From Alistipes sp. (GTDB taxonomy: Bacteria; Bacteroidota; Bacteroidia; Bacteroidales; Rikenellaceae): a stretch of 64,000 bases of DNA. The position numbers and the translations under genes were made by a program. The notes beneath the pieces are model-generated. The model was not told the origin of the DNA, ran no database searches, and was given only the letters and a program-made list of their open reading frames with translations. The DNA lies in the NCBI GenBank assembly GCA_017938765.1, contig JAGBAX010000021.1, positions 1 through 64,000 on the forward strand, written 5' to 3'. Every line of letters starts with the position of its first letter. The first letter of the stretch is position 1. Below are positions 50,203 to 60,590 of this stretch, piece after piece.

Positions 50203-51833
50203 TGAAACGACTAATTCTAACACTCGCGCTTGCTGTAGGAGTAGTATCTGCCTACGCCTGCACAAACTTTATTGTCACTAAGGGAGCCTCAACAGACGGC
50301 TCGGTAATGGTAACCTATGCAGCTGACTCTCATCAGCTCTATGGTGCTCTGTACAAGTACAACCCAGCAAAGAAGCCAGCTGCAACAATGCCCGTATATG
50401 ACTGGGATTCAGGTAAATATTTTGGAGATATTGCTCAAGCACCTGTAACATATGCTACCGTTGGTAATATGAACGAGCACTCGCTGATTATTACCGAGAC
50501 TACTTGGGGTGGTCTTCCGCAGCTTGAGGACCCAAATGGCAAGATTGACTATGGTTCACTTATCTACATCACTCTGCAGCGCGCAAAGAGTGCTCGCGAG
50601 GCTATTGCAACTATCGTAGAGCTTGCAAATACCTATGGCTATGCCTCATCGGGCGAGAGTTTCTCTATTGCAGACGCTGACGAGGCGTGGATTATGGAGC
50701 TTATCGGCAAGGGCGACTCTACAAACGACCCATCTCGCAAGGGTATTGTCTGGGTGGCTCGTCAGATTCCTGATGGATATGTTTCTGCACACGCAAATCA
50801 GGCACGAATTACTAACATTTCAAAGAACGACCCAACCTGTCTCTACTCTGAGGATGTAATCTCTTTTGCTCGCAAAGAGGGTCTTTTTGAGGGCGATGAC
50901 AAGGACTTCAGCTTCTGCGACACATATGCGCCAGCAGACTTTGGTGCTCTTCGTGGCTGCGAGGCTCGCGTTTGGAGCTTCTTCCGTTCAGTGACAGAGG
51001 GTATGGATGCCTATGTAGACTATGCTATGGGTGTAAATCCTCAGAACAAGATGCCTCTATGGGTTAAGCCAACCGAGAAGATTAGCCCTAAAAAGCTCTT
51101 TGACGCAATGCGCGACCACTATGAGGGTACACCTATGGATATGACAAAGGATATTGGTGCAGGTGGACACGCTCTACCATATCGTTGGCGTCCGATGTAC
51201 TTTAGCGTAGATGGCGTAGAGTACTGCAATGAGCGCGCTACGGCTACACAGCAGACAGGTTTCTGGCTCTGCGGTCAGGCTCGTAAGGATAAGGTCGGCA
51301 TCCTCTGGTTTGGCGTAGACGATGCTGCAACTTCTGCCCTCACACCTATATATGTAAATACAACAGAGGTGCCTTGGTGCCTAAGCGAGGATAATGGCTC
51401 TATGCTCAAGTACTCTGACACATCACTTTTCTGGATTACAAATCGCGTAGCACAGTTTGCATACCTCCGATACGACATAATCGGTAAGAAGGTGCGCGAG
51501 AGCGTAGATGCTTGGGAGAACGCAATGCTTGAGAAGGTTAAGCAGATTGACATCGCCATTGGCAACACTCCAAAGGCAAAGAAGAGGGCGCAGATAGCAA
51601 CAGAGTTCACTCTTGAGGGCGCACAGCTGCTCTTTGACACTTGGGCAAAACTTGATAAGTACCTGATGGTAAAGTACATTGATGGCAATGTCAAGGGTGA
51701 GGATGCAAACGGCTTTATTGACAACGGCAATGGTAAGGATATCCCTGGTAAGATTGAGCAACCAGGATACAGCGAGAAATGGAAGAGAGCTGTTGCTGCT
51801 GATAATGGCAAAATTCTTGAAGTTGTTAAGTAA
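50202..51833 (+). CDS. C69 family dipeptidase (secreted Ntn hydrolase)
   Basis: 543 residues. Signal peptide MKRLILTLALAVGVVSAYA is followed at once by Cys20 in CTNFIVTKGASTDG, the PepD-type nucleophile. Signal-peptide cleavage would expose the N-terminal catalytic Cys without a separate autoprocessing step. GNMNEHSLIITETTWGG and SGESFSIADADEAWIMELIGKG are family signatures. It hydrolyses dipeptides in the periplasm. It is translationally coupled to the phosphoesterase gene, and lpdA follows 20 bp later. Confidence 0.94.
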   Translation: MKRLILTLALAVGVVSAYACTNFIVTKGASTDGSVMVTYAADSHQLYGALYKYNPAKKPAATMPVYDWDSGKYFGDIAQAPVTYATVGNMNEHSLIITETTWGGLPQLEDPNGKIDYGSLIYITLQRAKSAREAIATIVELANTYGYASSGESFSIADADEAWIMELIGKGDSTNDPSRKGIVWVARQIPDGYVSAHANQARITNISKNDPTCLYSEDVISFARKEGLFEGDDKDFSFCDTYAPADFGALRGCEARVWSFFRSVTEGMDAYVDYAMGVNPQNKMPLWVKPTEKISPKKLFDAMRDHYEGTPMDMTKDIGAGGHALPYRWRPMYFSVDGVEYCNERATATQQTGFWLCGQARKDKVGILWFGVDDAATSALTPIYVNTTEVPWCLSEDNGSMLKYSDTSLFWITNRVAQFAYLRYDIIGKKVRESVDAWENAMLEKVKQIDIAIGNTPKAKKRAQIATEFTLEGAQLLFDTWAKLDKYLMVKYIDGNVKGEDANGFIDNGNGKDIPGKIEQPGYSEKWKRAVAADNGKILEVVK

Positions 51834-51853
51834 TAACTAAATAGGGCTATTAT

Positions 51854-53227
51854 ATGAAGTACGACTTGATAATCATCGGCAGCGGTCCTGCTGGTTATGT
51901 AGCAGCAGTTCGCGCATCACAGTTAGGCAAGAGTGTTGCTCTTGTAGAGAAGGCAGAGGCTGGCGGCACTTGTCTAAACTGGGGCTGCATACCTACCAAA
52001 GCACTGCTCAAGAGTGCGCAGGTATACTCATACTGTAAATCTGCAGCAAACTATGGCGTGGATATGGAGTGCGAGCCTCAGGCAAACCTTAGCCGTATGG
52101 TTGCTCGCTCACGCACCGTAGCTCAGAATATGAACAAGGGTGTGCAACTACTACTCAAGCGCAATAATGTTGAGATTTTGAACGGCTTTGGTCGCCTTGT
52201 ATCTCCTACAGAGGTGGATGTTGAAGGGGTTGTATATCAGGCTGATAACATCATTCTTGCCACTGGCGCTCGTCCACGCGAGATGGCGTTTATGCCCGTT
52301 GACCACACACATATCATCAACTCAAAAGATGCTCTGTCGCTTGAAAAGCTACCACAGACAATGGTTGTCGTTGGCTCTGGAGCTATTGGTAGCGAGTTTG
52401 CATTTTTCTATGCTTCACTCGGCGTAAAAGTTACCGTTATTGAGTATATGCCACAGCTTATGCCACTTGAGGATGAGGAGGTTGCAAAGACAATGGAGCG
52501 CGTCTTCCGCCGCCAAAGAATCGGCGTGATGACCTCAACGACTGTCAAGAGTGTTGCTGTTGTGGACGATAAGTGCCAGATTGAGATTGAGGGCAAAAAG
52601 GGCACAGAGACCCTTACTGCCGATGTTGTACTCTCGGCAGTGGGCATTAAGTCAAATATTGAGAATATCGGACTTGAGCAGCTTGGTATTGCCGTTGAGC
52701 GCGATAAGATTGTGGTTGACAGCAATTTCCGCACAAATATACCTGCGGTATATGCCGTTGGAGATATTATTGCCACACCAGCACTTGCGCATATCGCATC
52801 TACAGAGGCTATTCGTTGCGTAGAGGGCATCTGCGGACTTAGCCCAAAGGCTATTGACTACTCAACAATCCCCTCTTGCATCTTTACCACTCCAGAGGTT
52901 GCCTCTGTAGGTATTACCGAGAAGCAGGCCGTAGAGCAGGGTATAGAGCATACTATTGGTAGATATCAGTTTGCGGCCTCTGGAAAGGCTATGGCTGCGG
53001 GCGACCGTGACGGCTTTGTAAAGATTATCTTTGACAGTGAGAAGCGCGTAATTGGTGCGCACATCGTGGGTGCAAACATCGTTGAGATGTTAGGCGAGGT
53101 AACACTTGCTAAAGAGCTGGGTATCACAGCCGAGCAGATTGCACATACAATTCACGCACACCCTGCAATGTATGAAGGCATTGCCGAGGCTGCAGAACAA
53201 GCACTTGGATGCGCAATACACGCATAG
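51854..53227 (+). CDS. lpdA: Dihydrolipoyl dehydrogenase
   Basis: 457 residues. FAD-binding IIGSGPAGYVAAVRASQLG, the redox-active disulfide GGTCLNWGCIPTKAL, NAD-binding VVGSGAIGSEFA, and the dimerisation His-Glu pair in AHTIHAHPAMYEGIAEA are intact. It reoxidises dihydrolipoamide in 2-oxoacid dehydrogenase or glycine cleavage complexes. No partner E1/E2 genes occur in the window. A strong terminator follows. Confidence 0.96.
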   Translation: MKYDLIIIGSGPAGYVAAVRASQLGKSVALVEKAEAGGTCLNWGCIPTKALLKSAQVYSYCKSAANYGVDMECEPQANLSRMVARSRTVAQNMNKGVQLLLKRNNVEILNGFGRLVSPTEVDVEGVVYQADNIILATGARPREMAFMPVDHTHIINSKDALSLEKLPQTMVVVGSGAIGSEFAFFYASLGVKVTVIEYMPQLMPLEDEEVAKTMERVFRRQRIGVMTSTTVKSVAVVDDKCQIEIEGKKGTETLTADVVLSAVGIKSNIENIGLEQLGIAVERDKIVVDSNFRTNIPAVYAVGDIIATPALAHIASTEAIRCVEGICGLSPKAIDYSTIPSCIFTTPEVASVGITEKQAVEQGIEHTIGRYQFAASGKAMAAGDRDGFVKIIFDSEKRVIGAHIVGANIVEMLGEVTLAKELGITAEQIAHTIHAHPAMYEGIAEAAEQALGCAIHA

Positions 53228-53246
53228 ACTCCTCTCATATCACAAC

Positions 53247-53272
53247 AAAGGCTGCCCAGTTAGGCAGCCTTT
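53247..53272 (+). terminator. Terminator after lpdA
   Basis: AAAGGCTGCC/GGCAGCCTTT, a 10-bp perfect stem with a 6-nt loop, followed by ATTGTG. It lies between convergent genes and could serve both strands. Confidence 0.8.
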
Positions 53273-53291
53273 ATTGTGTACAGTGAATGGC

Positions 53292-53474
53292 TTACTGAAG
53301 CTTATTACGAAGGTAGAAGTGGTATACAAGCGTTCCTACAAAGTTTGTACAGAGAATAAGCAATGTAACCAAAATCTTAACAACCAAGTCGGTTGCAGGC
53401 TTCTTTGTAAAAAGATCATACACGCAATAGACGCCCCAGCAGAAAAACACGATACCAATTAATGTTGCAATCAT
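53292..53474 (-). CDS. Small two-helix membrane protein
   Basis: 60 residues with two hydrophobic helices (LIGIVFFCWGVYCVYDLF and LVVKILVTLLILCTNFVGTLVYHFYL) separated by a short charged loop. The layout resembles PLDc_N-type small membrane proteins, but the match is weak. It is preceded by the truA gene on the same strand, 21 bp away. Confidence 0.55.
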   Translation of the reverse strand: MIATLIGIVFFCWGVYCVYDLFTKKPATDLVVKILVTLLILCTNFVGTLVYHFYLRNKLQ

Positions 53475-53495
53475 AGTTGTAAATGTTTTAGAGTG

Positions 53496-54257
53496 TTACA
53501 ATTTAGTTGTTTTTATAAAAGTTGTATCATTATATATCACATCACTGAGGAATAGTCCTTGCGCGGGAGCTCCTGCGCTGGAGAGGCGTAGGTCTTTAGC
53601 CTCAACGATTTTGCAGAACTCATCAACAGTATATCTTCCACGACCTACATCTACAAGTGTGCCGACAATAGAGCGCACCATATTTCTCAAGAAACGGTCT
53701 GCGCGAATGGTAAAGCGCAAAATGCCATCCTCCTCAACACTCCAGTGCGCATCCATAATGTGGCAGATATTGGTTTTATTATTGGAATTGAGTTTAGCGA
53801 ATGATGTAAAATCACTATAGGTGAGCAACTTTGCAGCCGCCTGATTCATCGCCTCAACATCTAATGGAACATAGTACAACCAAGCAGAGTGGCGACGGAA
53901 TGGATTCTTCACAGAACTGATGAAGTAGGTATACTCTCGCTCCATAGCGGCAAAACGAGCGTGCGCAGTCGCCTCAACAGGAGTTATAGAGAATATACCG
54001 ATATCCTTTGGTAGCATCATATTGAGTTTATAGAGCATCTGGGTAATATTCACATCTACCTCCGCATCAAAGTGCGCAACATAGTATGAAGCATTTACAC
54101 CCGTATCTGTACGCCCTGCGCCCACAATCTCTGTAGGGGTGCGTAGCAACTTTGTCAGTGCCTCCTCAATAGTCTGCTGCACTGATGGCATATCGGGCTG
54201 TCGCTGCCAACCACAGTACGCAGCCCCGTCGTATCTTAACTCTACAAAATATCGCAC
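53496..54257 (-). CDS. truA: tRNA pseudouridine(38-40) synthase
   Basis: 253 residues from a GTG at 54257. That start gives the family opening MRYFVELRYDGAAYCGWQ, while an upstream TTG (54263) lies within the -7 box TATCTTTG and cannot be the start. The catalytic Asp is in GAGRTDTGVNAS. C-terminal FLRNMVRSIVGTLVDVGRG is typical. It modifies U38-U40 in the anticodon arm. The GTG is four bases beyond the -7 box, so a leaderless mRNA is predicted. Confidence 0.95.
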   Translation of the reverse strand: MRYFVELRYDGAAYCGWQRQPDMPSVQQTIEEALTKLLRTPTEIVGAGRTDTGVNASYYVAHFDAEVDVNITQMLYKLNMMLPKDIGIFSITPVEATAHARFAAMEREYTYFISSVKNPFRRHSAWLYYVPLDVEAMNQAAAKLLTYSDFTSFAKLNSNNKTNICHIMDAHWSVEEDGILRFTIRADRFLRNMVRSIVGTLVDVGRGRYTVDEFCKIVEAKDLRLSSAGAPAQGLFLSDVIYNDTTFIKTTKL

Positions 54258-54260
54258 ACG

Positions 54261-54268
54261 CAAAGATA
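54261..54268 (-). promoter_or_regulatory. -7 box of truA, adjacent to a GTG start
   Basis: TATCTTTG on the minus strand. The conserved TruA N terminus begins four bases downstream. Confidence 0.65.
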
Positions 54269-54275
54269 ACTAAAA

Positions 54276-54306
54276 TTTGCAAAATGACAAACTTTTACTA
54301 CCTTTG
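54276..54306 (+). promoter_or_regulatory. Promoter of the HTH/phosphatase operon
   Basis: -33 TTTG (54276-54279), 19-bp spacer, -7 TACCTTTG (54299-54306), 32 bases before the HTH start codon. It is divergent from truA. Confidence 0.75.
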
Positions 54307-54337
54307 TTAACGATAAACATTAAATCACATATTCACT

Positions 54338-54550
54338 ATGCCGATAATTATCAATTTAGATGTAATACTTGCAAGGCGCAAGATGACACTTTCTGAATTA
54401 TCCGAGAGGGTAGGCGTCTCTATTGTCAATCTTTCCGTTCTAAAGACTGGCAAGGCAAAGGCCGTGAGATTCTCAACGCTTGAGGCTATTTGCGAGGCGT
54501 TAGACTGTCAGCCTGGAGATATTATCGAACATCGCAAAGGTACACTATAA
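54338..54550 (+). CDS. XRE/YozG-type helix-turn-helix regulator
   Basis: 70 residues, essentially a lone Cro/C1 HTH domain: LDVILARRKMTLSELSERVGVS, then LSVLKTGKAKAVRFSTLEAICEALDCQPGDII. This is the YozG-like subgroup. Its stop codon overlaps the start of the phosphatase-PQQ gene (TAATG). It probably regulates its own operon; no operator was identified. Confidence 0.9.
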   Translation: MPIIINLDVILARRKMTLSELSERVGVSIVNLSVLKTGKAKAVRFSTLEAICEALDCQPGDIIEHRKGTL

Positions 54551-56403
54551 TGAAACGATTACTTTTAATAATATCTGCAATATGCTCTCTTGTTGCAGTC
54601 TATGCAGAGGATAGGCCAATAAAGGTCGCACTTCTTGCCGACCTACACATCACCCCAAACAACGACAATGACAAGATTATGCCCTCTCTTGTGGAGGAGA
54701 TAAACGGCAACAAATACGACCTTGTTATCGTAGCGGGCGATTTGACCAATATCGGCAGCTACGACGAACTTAGGTGTGCACACAACCATCTAAAACAGAT
54801 AAAACATCGCCAGATAGTCACTCACGGCAACCACGAGACAACTTGGAGCGAGAGTGGCGGCAAGGACTTTGAACGTCTTTGGGGACATAATGGCTGTACT
54901 ACTGCTCGCGTGGGCGAATATCTCTTTGTTGCCTTTCCAGCTGGACCTTACGTCAAGATGGCTGACGGTACAGCACAAGATAGTGCGCGACTAAAGTGGG
55001 TTGAAAATCAGCTAAAAAAAGGGGAGCGTGGCAAAATTATCTCCATATGCCACTATCCTCTTAACGGCGATTTAACTAACCGAGACCAGGTAACATCGCT
55101 AATGAAGAGATATGGAGTAAGCGCCTCACTATGTGGACATTATCACAAACCACAGCTGATGAATTTTGACTCTCTACCAGGCATTGTTGGCCGCAGCCTA
55201 ATGCTCCCAACTGGCGATGGCAGAAATTATGGTTATACAGAGCTTGTAATTCGGGGTGACTCTATACATATCGCAGAGAAAGTTATTGGCAAACCTACTG
55301 AGCATCGCCACACAATCTGCCAAGTGACAGACAGCCACATCAACAGCATTACACCCTCACCTGCCACAGAGCCATTGGAGTACAGCCATTTTGATGCGGA
55401 ATGTATTATAACGGACAATGCTGCAATATACACAGCAGCGCAAAGAGTAGACAACACTCTCTACTACGGCAATTCCGCAGGAGAAGTAAAGGCCTATAGT
55501 ATTGATAGCAAACGGTTTAAGTGGATTTATCGTTTTCGCGACCCAATATACTCTACACCAATTGTTACAGAAGATAAAGTTATTATAGCAACACTCTCGC
55601 AGGGCATTGTGGCACTAAATAGATATAGTGGCAAGAGGCTTTGGACAAACAATGACGGCAACACCTTTATTGGCAATGGAACTCTCCATGATGGCTATAT
55701 ATACATCGGTGCGCGAGGAAAGATGTATAAAATTAACTGCAACACTGGACAAACAGCGTGGTGCTACACCTTCGGAGAGGCCCATCCACAAGCTTGGCCA
55801 ACTGTGACAGGGGATAAATTAATATTCGGCGCGTGGGACTGTAACCTATACTGCGTTGATTGCAACTCTGGCAAGGAGTTATGGCGTTGGAGTAATGGCT
55901 CTAAAAACCGACTCTTTTCACCTGGAAATGTCGTTGCACGAGTAGCTGACGATAGGGTAATGATAGTTGCACCAGACAGATATATGACCGCAATAGACCT
56001 CAACTCTGGAGAACAAATTTGGAGAATAAAAGAGCGTAAAGTTCGTGAAAGTACAGGTTTAAGTAGCGACGGCAAAGTATTCTACAGCAAGACTATGGAT
56101 GGACAAATGATTGCCGTACCAATGGATACTAACTTCTACACAGAGCTGTGGTGCACAGATGCAGGTTGGGGATATGATCACAGCTTTTGCCCGCTTATTG
56201 TTAGCGACGATATTGTATATATGTCCAATCGCCGAGGCAAGGTAGCTGCAGTAAGCAGCAGTGGAGAGCTATTGGGTGTTGGAAAGTTTGCCAACTCTAC
56301 AGCCAACGACCTTAGAATTGACTCTAATGACAACATCTGGGCGAGTTTTATTGAGGGTACAATATGGCGTTTAAGAGTTGTTCAGAAGCAGATTGGTCAA
56401 TAA
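54550..56403 (+). CDS. Metallophosphoesterase fused to a PQQ-type beta-propeller
   Basis: 617 residues from the ATG at 54550. Signal peptide (RLLLIISAICSLVAVYA), then a phosphoesterase domain (~25-235) with LLADLHITP, VAGDLTN, THGNHETTW, ISICHYPL and LCGHYHKPQ. Residues ~300-610 hold PQQ/Trp-docking repeats (YSGKRLWTN, NTGQTAWCY, NSGKELWRWS, NSGEQIWRI). The propeller probably binds a ligand or partner protein. Coupling to a HTH gene hints at regulated expression. Substrate is unknown. Confidence 0.88.
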   Translation: MKRLLLIISAICSLVAVYAEDRPIKVALLADLHITPNNDNDKIMPSLVEEINGNKYDLVIVAGDLTNIGSYDELRCAHNHLKQIKHRQIVTHGNHETTWSESGGKDFERLWGHNGCTTARVGEYLFVAFPAGPYVKMADGTAQDSARLKWVENQLKKGERGKIISICHYPLNGDLTNRDQVTSLMKRYGVSASLCGHYHKPQLMNFDSLPGIVGRSLMLPTGDGRNYGYTELVIRGDSIHIAEKVIGKPTEHRHTICQVTDSHINSITPSPATEPLEYSHFDAECIITDNAAIYTAAQRVDNTLYYGNSAGEVKAYSIDSKRFKWIYRFRDPIYSTPIVTEDKVIIATLSQGIVALNRYSGKRLWTNNDGNTFIGNGTLHDGYIYIGARGKMYKINCNTGQTAWCYTFGEAHPQAWPTVTGDKLIFGAWDCNLYCVDCNSGKELWRWSNGSKNRLFSPGNVVARVADDRVMIVAPDRYMTAIDLNSGEQIWRIKERKVRESTGLSSDGKVFYSKTMDGQMIAVPMDTNFYTELWCTDAGWGYDHSFCPLIVSDDIVYMSNRRGKVAAVSSSGELLGVGKFANSTANDLRIDSNDNIWASFIEGTIWRLRVVQKQIGQ

Positions 56404-56452
56404 ATTGTCAATAAAAAAGTGTTTTACCGTTACAACCAATCTAAAAAAACAC

Positions 56453-56460
56453 TATTTTTG
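56453..56460 (+). promoter_or_regulatory. -7 box of gdhA
   Basis: TATTTTTG, 28 bases before the gdhA start codon. Confidence 0.55.
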
Positions 56461-56472
56461 CAGTGCTAATGA

Positions 56473-57843
<1,371 letters not shown>

Positions 57844-57885
57844 TCGTTATACCTACTTATATATAAGCAGATATCATCGGAGAGG

Positions 57886-57913
57886 GGTCACTGAAAAAAT
57901 TTTTTCAGTGACC
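57886..57913. terminator. Perfect 28-bp palindrome after gdhA, probable terminator
   Basis: GGTCACTGAAAAAA is followed directly by TTTTTTCAGTGACC. The A/T core would supply the U-rich part of a hairpin. It lies 42 bp after the gdhA stop. Confidence 0.6.
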
Positions 57914-57969
57914 TCGTTATTCTATGATATTTATTTTTACACAATATAGTATTTCACAGTAGAATATGC

Positions 57970-57977
57970 TATATTTG
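57970..57977 (+). promoter_or_regulatory. -7 box of the aspartyl protease gene
   Basis: TATATTTG, 24 bases before the start codon. Confidence 0.6.
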
Positions 57978-58000
57978 TATAGAAAAATTGATATTTTACT

Positions 58001-59275
58001 ATGAAACGATTCTTAACAATCTTTTCTACTATACTATTATCTTCATCTGTTGTCTTCGGTCAGCAAGCAGATAAGAGAGTTGGAGAGCTTCTCAATACAA
58101 GCAACTGGTTTGAACTTGAAAGAGTATATCCTGCTATCGCGGCTGATGTAGAGACACCAATGCTCAAGCAGATGGCCGAGGTTATGCTTGCATCCAACTT
58201 CAACCGTCCGGCAGAGCTACGAGAGAAACTTCAGAGATTTATTGCCGAGTATCAGGCTGAACTTGGCTTTGAGAATGTCTGCAACATGACAGTAATGGGA
58301 GCTATGGTGGAAGGATATGAGGGAAACTATGCGGTGGCAGCTGATATGGTAAAGGCTATCGCTGATGCTGTAAAGGCTGCAACTGGTTCTTTGGAGGGAA
58401 CTGGATTGTCTGAACTCCTTGCATACTATGAGACTATCAGAGAATATCCAGCTCCAATCCTTGAAAAGCCTGCGGAAGATGTCAATATTACACTAACAGA
58501 GAAGTCGGGATTAATGTGGATTCCAGTAGTAATCAATGGCAAGAAATATGATTTCATTCTTGATACTGGAGCCTCATTTACGATGATATCCCAAGACTTG
58601 GCAAAAGATATCGGAGCAAAGATTATCGGTGATTCTGTATTTGTTGGTGGTGGCGAATCAACTGGTGGATATGGACAGAGAGCCTTCATTGAGAATATGA
58701 ATGTAGGCCCTATATCACTCAAGAATATCATTGCATTTGTTAGTGATAATCCCTCTGATGATGACCCTCTCAAAGTAGATGCTGTGCTCGGTATGGACTT
58801 CATCAAAAGAGCCGGAGAGATTCAGATTAACCCTTCTACAATGGCTCTGACTATTCCAGCGCAGAAAACTCTTCCGCGCTATGGAAGGAATATTATTCTT
58901 GAGGTTAATATTCCAGTTGTTGAAGCCTCTGATGCCAATGGAAACAGATATACATTCATACTTGACACTGGAGCCAGTGGAGACAATCTATCGGATTTTT
59001 GGTTTAGCAAGAACACAGAAATAACAGCGGCACTTCCTGTAGAGACTCAGCGCACATGGGGACATGGTGGCACAGTTCAGAATCAGATTGTAAAGGTTCC
59101 TGAATACAAATTGACAATCGGCAACGCTTCTGCTGACTTCAAAGAAATAGCGGCGACGGTCCCTGCAAATGGCACAGTATCTTCAACACGCGACGGACGC
59201 CTTGGTATGGGTCTGTTGAAGCAATTCAAGAGGGCTATCTTCAACTTTGAGGATATGTTTGTGGCGTTTGAATAA
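58001..59275 (+). CDS. Two-lobed retropepsin-like aspartyl protease
   Basis: 424 residues with a signal peptide (ends near VVFGQ). A ~140-residue helical N-terminal region precedes two retropepsin-like units in one chain. The first has FILDTGASFTM (Asp188) and AVLGMDFIKRA; the second FILDTGASGDNL (Asp322) and RLGMGLLKQFKRA. Two DTGA motifs allow an intramolecular catalytic dimer, as in pepsins, although bacterial members of this family usually carry PDZ domains or a single unit. It is secreted; substrate unknown. Two MBL-fold genes follow with a separate promoter. Confidence 0.85.
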   Translation: MKRFLTIFSTILLSSSVVFGQQADKRVGELLNTSNWFELERVYPAIAADVETPMLKQMAEVMLASNFNRPAELREKLQRFIAEYQAELGFENVCNMTVMGAMVEGYEGNYAVAADMVKAIADAVKAATGSLEGTGLSELLAYYETIREYPAPILEKPAEDVNITLTEKSGLMWIPVVINGKKYDFILDTGASFTMISQDLAKDIGAKIIGDSVFVGGGESTGGYGQRAFIENMNVGPISLKNIIAFVSDNPSDDDPLKVDAVLGMDFIKRAGEIQINPSTMALTIPAQKTLPRYGRNIILEVNIPVVEASDANGNRYTFILDTGASGDNLSDFWFSKNTEITAALPVETQRTWGHGGTVQNQIVKVPEYKLTIGNASADFKEIAATVPANGTVSSTRDGRLGMGLLKQFKRAIFNFEDMFVAFE

Positions 59276-59305
59276 TTTGCTTTTGCTTAAAATTAAATAT
59301 TTTTG
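59276..59305 (+). promoter_or_regulatory. Promoter of the tandem MBL genes
   Basis: -33 TTTG (59276-59279), 18-bp spacer, -7 TATTTTTG (59298-59305), 26 bases before the start codon. Confidence 0.7.
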
Positions 59306-59330
59306 TGTAACGTAACCTAAAAACTACAAT

Positions 59331-60578
59331 ATGAAAAAAGCCATTCTACTACTTACCTCAATGGCTATGCTATCTATCACATGTAGCAACAGCCCTGAGA
59401 AGGATATCCAATCCAATAACAGCACGAGTACAACTCCGACATTTGGCAAGACTCTTCCTGCATGGAGTGAAGGCTATCTTGATATCCATTTTATAAATAC
59501 TGGTCGCGGTGAGTGTTGCTTCTACATACTTCCTGACGGTACAACCCTGCTTGTAGATGCTGGAGAGATTGTTGATAGTAATATTACGGTCACTCAGCGC
59601 CCAAATGCTCTTATTAGACCTCATAGAGTCTACGCAAACTACATCAAGCACTTCCTCCCTGCTGGTAAAACGGCTATAGACTACTGCGCTCCGTCTCATT
59701 TCCATATTGACCATATAGGAAGTAGCGATGCTGTGACCGAAACGGCAGAGGCTGGTTATCGCAAGTCTGGACTACTGGCTCTCTATGACGCAATTCCCTA
59801 CAACCATATACTTGATAGGGCATATCCAACATACACCGAAGATGACGTAACTGCGCCGTTGAGCGGCGAGCTCGCTGGGGATTGGGCAACATTTGTCACT
59901 TGGGGCGTTAAGGAGGGTAAGTTTACAGCCGAGCGATTCACACCAGGAAAGGAGCAGATTATTCTACAACACAATGCAGAGAAATACAGCGACTTTTCTC
60001 TACTCAACATCTGCGCAAATGGCTTTGTGGTGTGTAAAAACAGCGATGGCAGCGTAGGCATTACAGGCAAGAAACAACAGACAGGCGGCAACTCCTCTTC
60101 ATGCGGTTTTCATATCAGATATGGCAAGTTTGACTACATTGCATGTGGCGATTTAACAAGCTCCCCTCAAAATTTAGTAGCATACTACTTCCGCGACTTT
60201 ATCGGCAACGGAAACCTTGATGCCTTTAAGTGCCATCACCACCTTGCTAACAATAGCTGGGGCTCACAGATGCAAAATTGCAACTTTGACCCGCATGTAG
60301 TTTTAAACCACTGTTTTACAAACAACAAGCCTGATGTTGAGAAACTTAAGCAAGTACTCCCTACAATTACGAGCTTCTTTGCAACAAATATCCACCCAGA
60401 TATTTTTGAAAACCCAGAAGTTAAGCAAAATAAGCTAATCGACCGAATAACTGCATACAATGGCCATATTGTTCTCAGAGTAACCCCTGGAGGCAATAGC
60501 TTCTACGTTTATATGCTTGATGATAGCAATTTAGAGTATAATGTCAAGTTCATCAGCGGTCCTTACCACTCTAAATAA
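59331..60578 (+). CDS. Secreted metallo-beta-lactamase-fold lipoprotein, copy 1
   Basis: 415 residues with a lipobox (LSITC). The MBL domain starts DIHFINTGRGECCFYILPDG and TLLVDAGE and carries the zinc motif SHFHIDHIG (His123, His125, Asp127, His128). Later ligands are likely in CGFHIRYGKFDYIACGDL and FKCHHHLANNSW. It resembles ComEC/Rec2-type MBL domains without the channel part. It may be an extracellular nuclease or phosphodiesterase; substrate unknown. Copy 2 follows after 12 bp. Confidence 0.85.
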   Translation: MKKAILLLTSMAMLSITCSNSPEKDIQSNNSTSTTPTFGKTLPAWSEGYLDIHFINTGRGECCFYILPDGTTLLVDAGEIVDSNITVTQRPNALIRPHRVYANYIKHFLPAGKTAIDYCAPSHFHIDHIGSSDAVTETAEAGYRKSGLLALYDAIPYNHILDRAYPTYTEDDVTAPLSGELAGDWATFVTWGVKEGKFTAERFTPGKEQIILQHNAEKYSDFSLLNICANGFVVCKNSDGSVGITGKKQQTGGNSSSCGFHIRYGKFDYIACGDLTSSPQNLVAYYFRDFIGNGNLDAFKCHHHLANNSWGSQMQNCNFDPHVVLNHCFTNNKPDVEKLKQVLPTITSFFATNIHPDIFENPEVKQNKLIDRITAYNGHIVLRVTPGGNSFYVYMLDDSNLEYNVKFISGPYHSK

Positions 60579-60590
60579 TAAACTACAACG

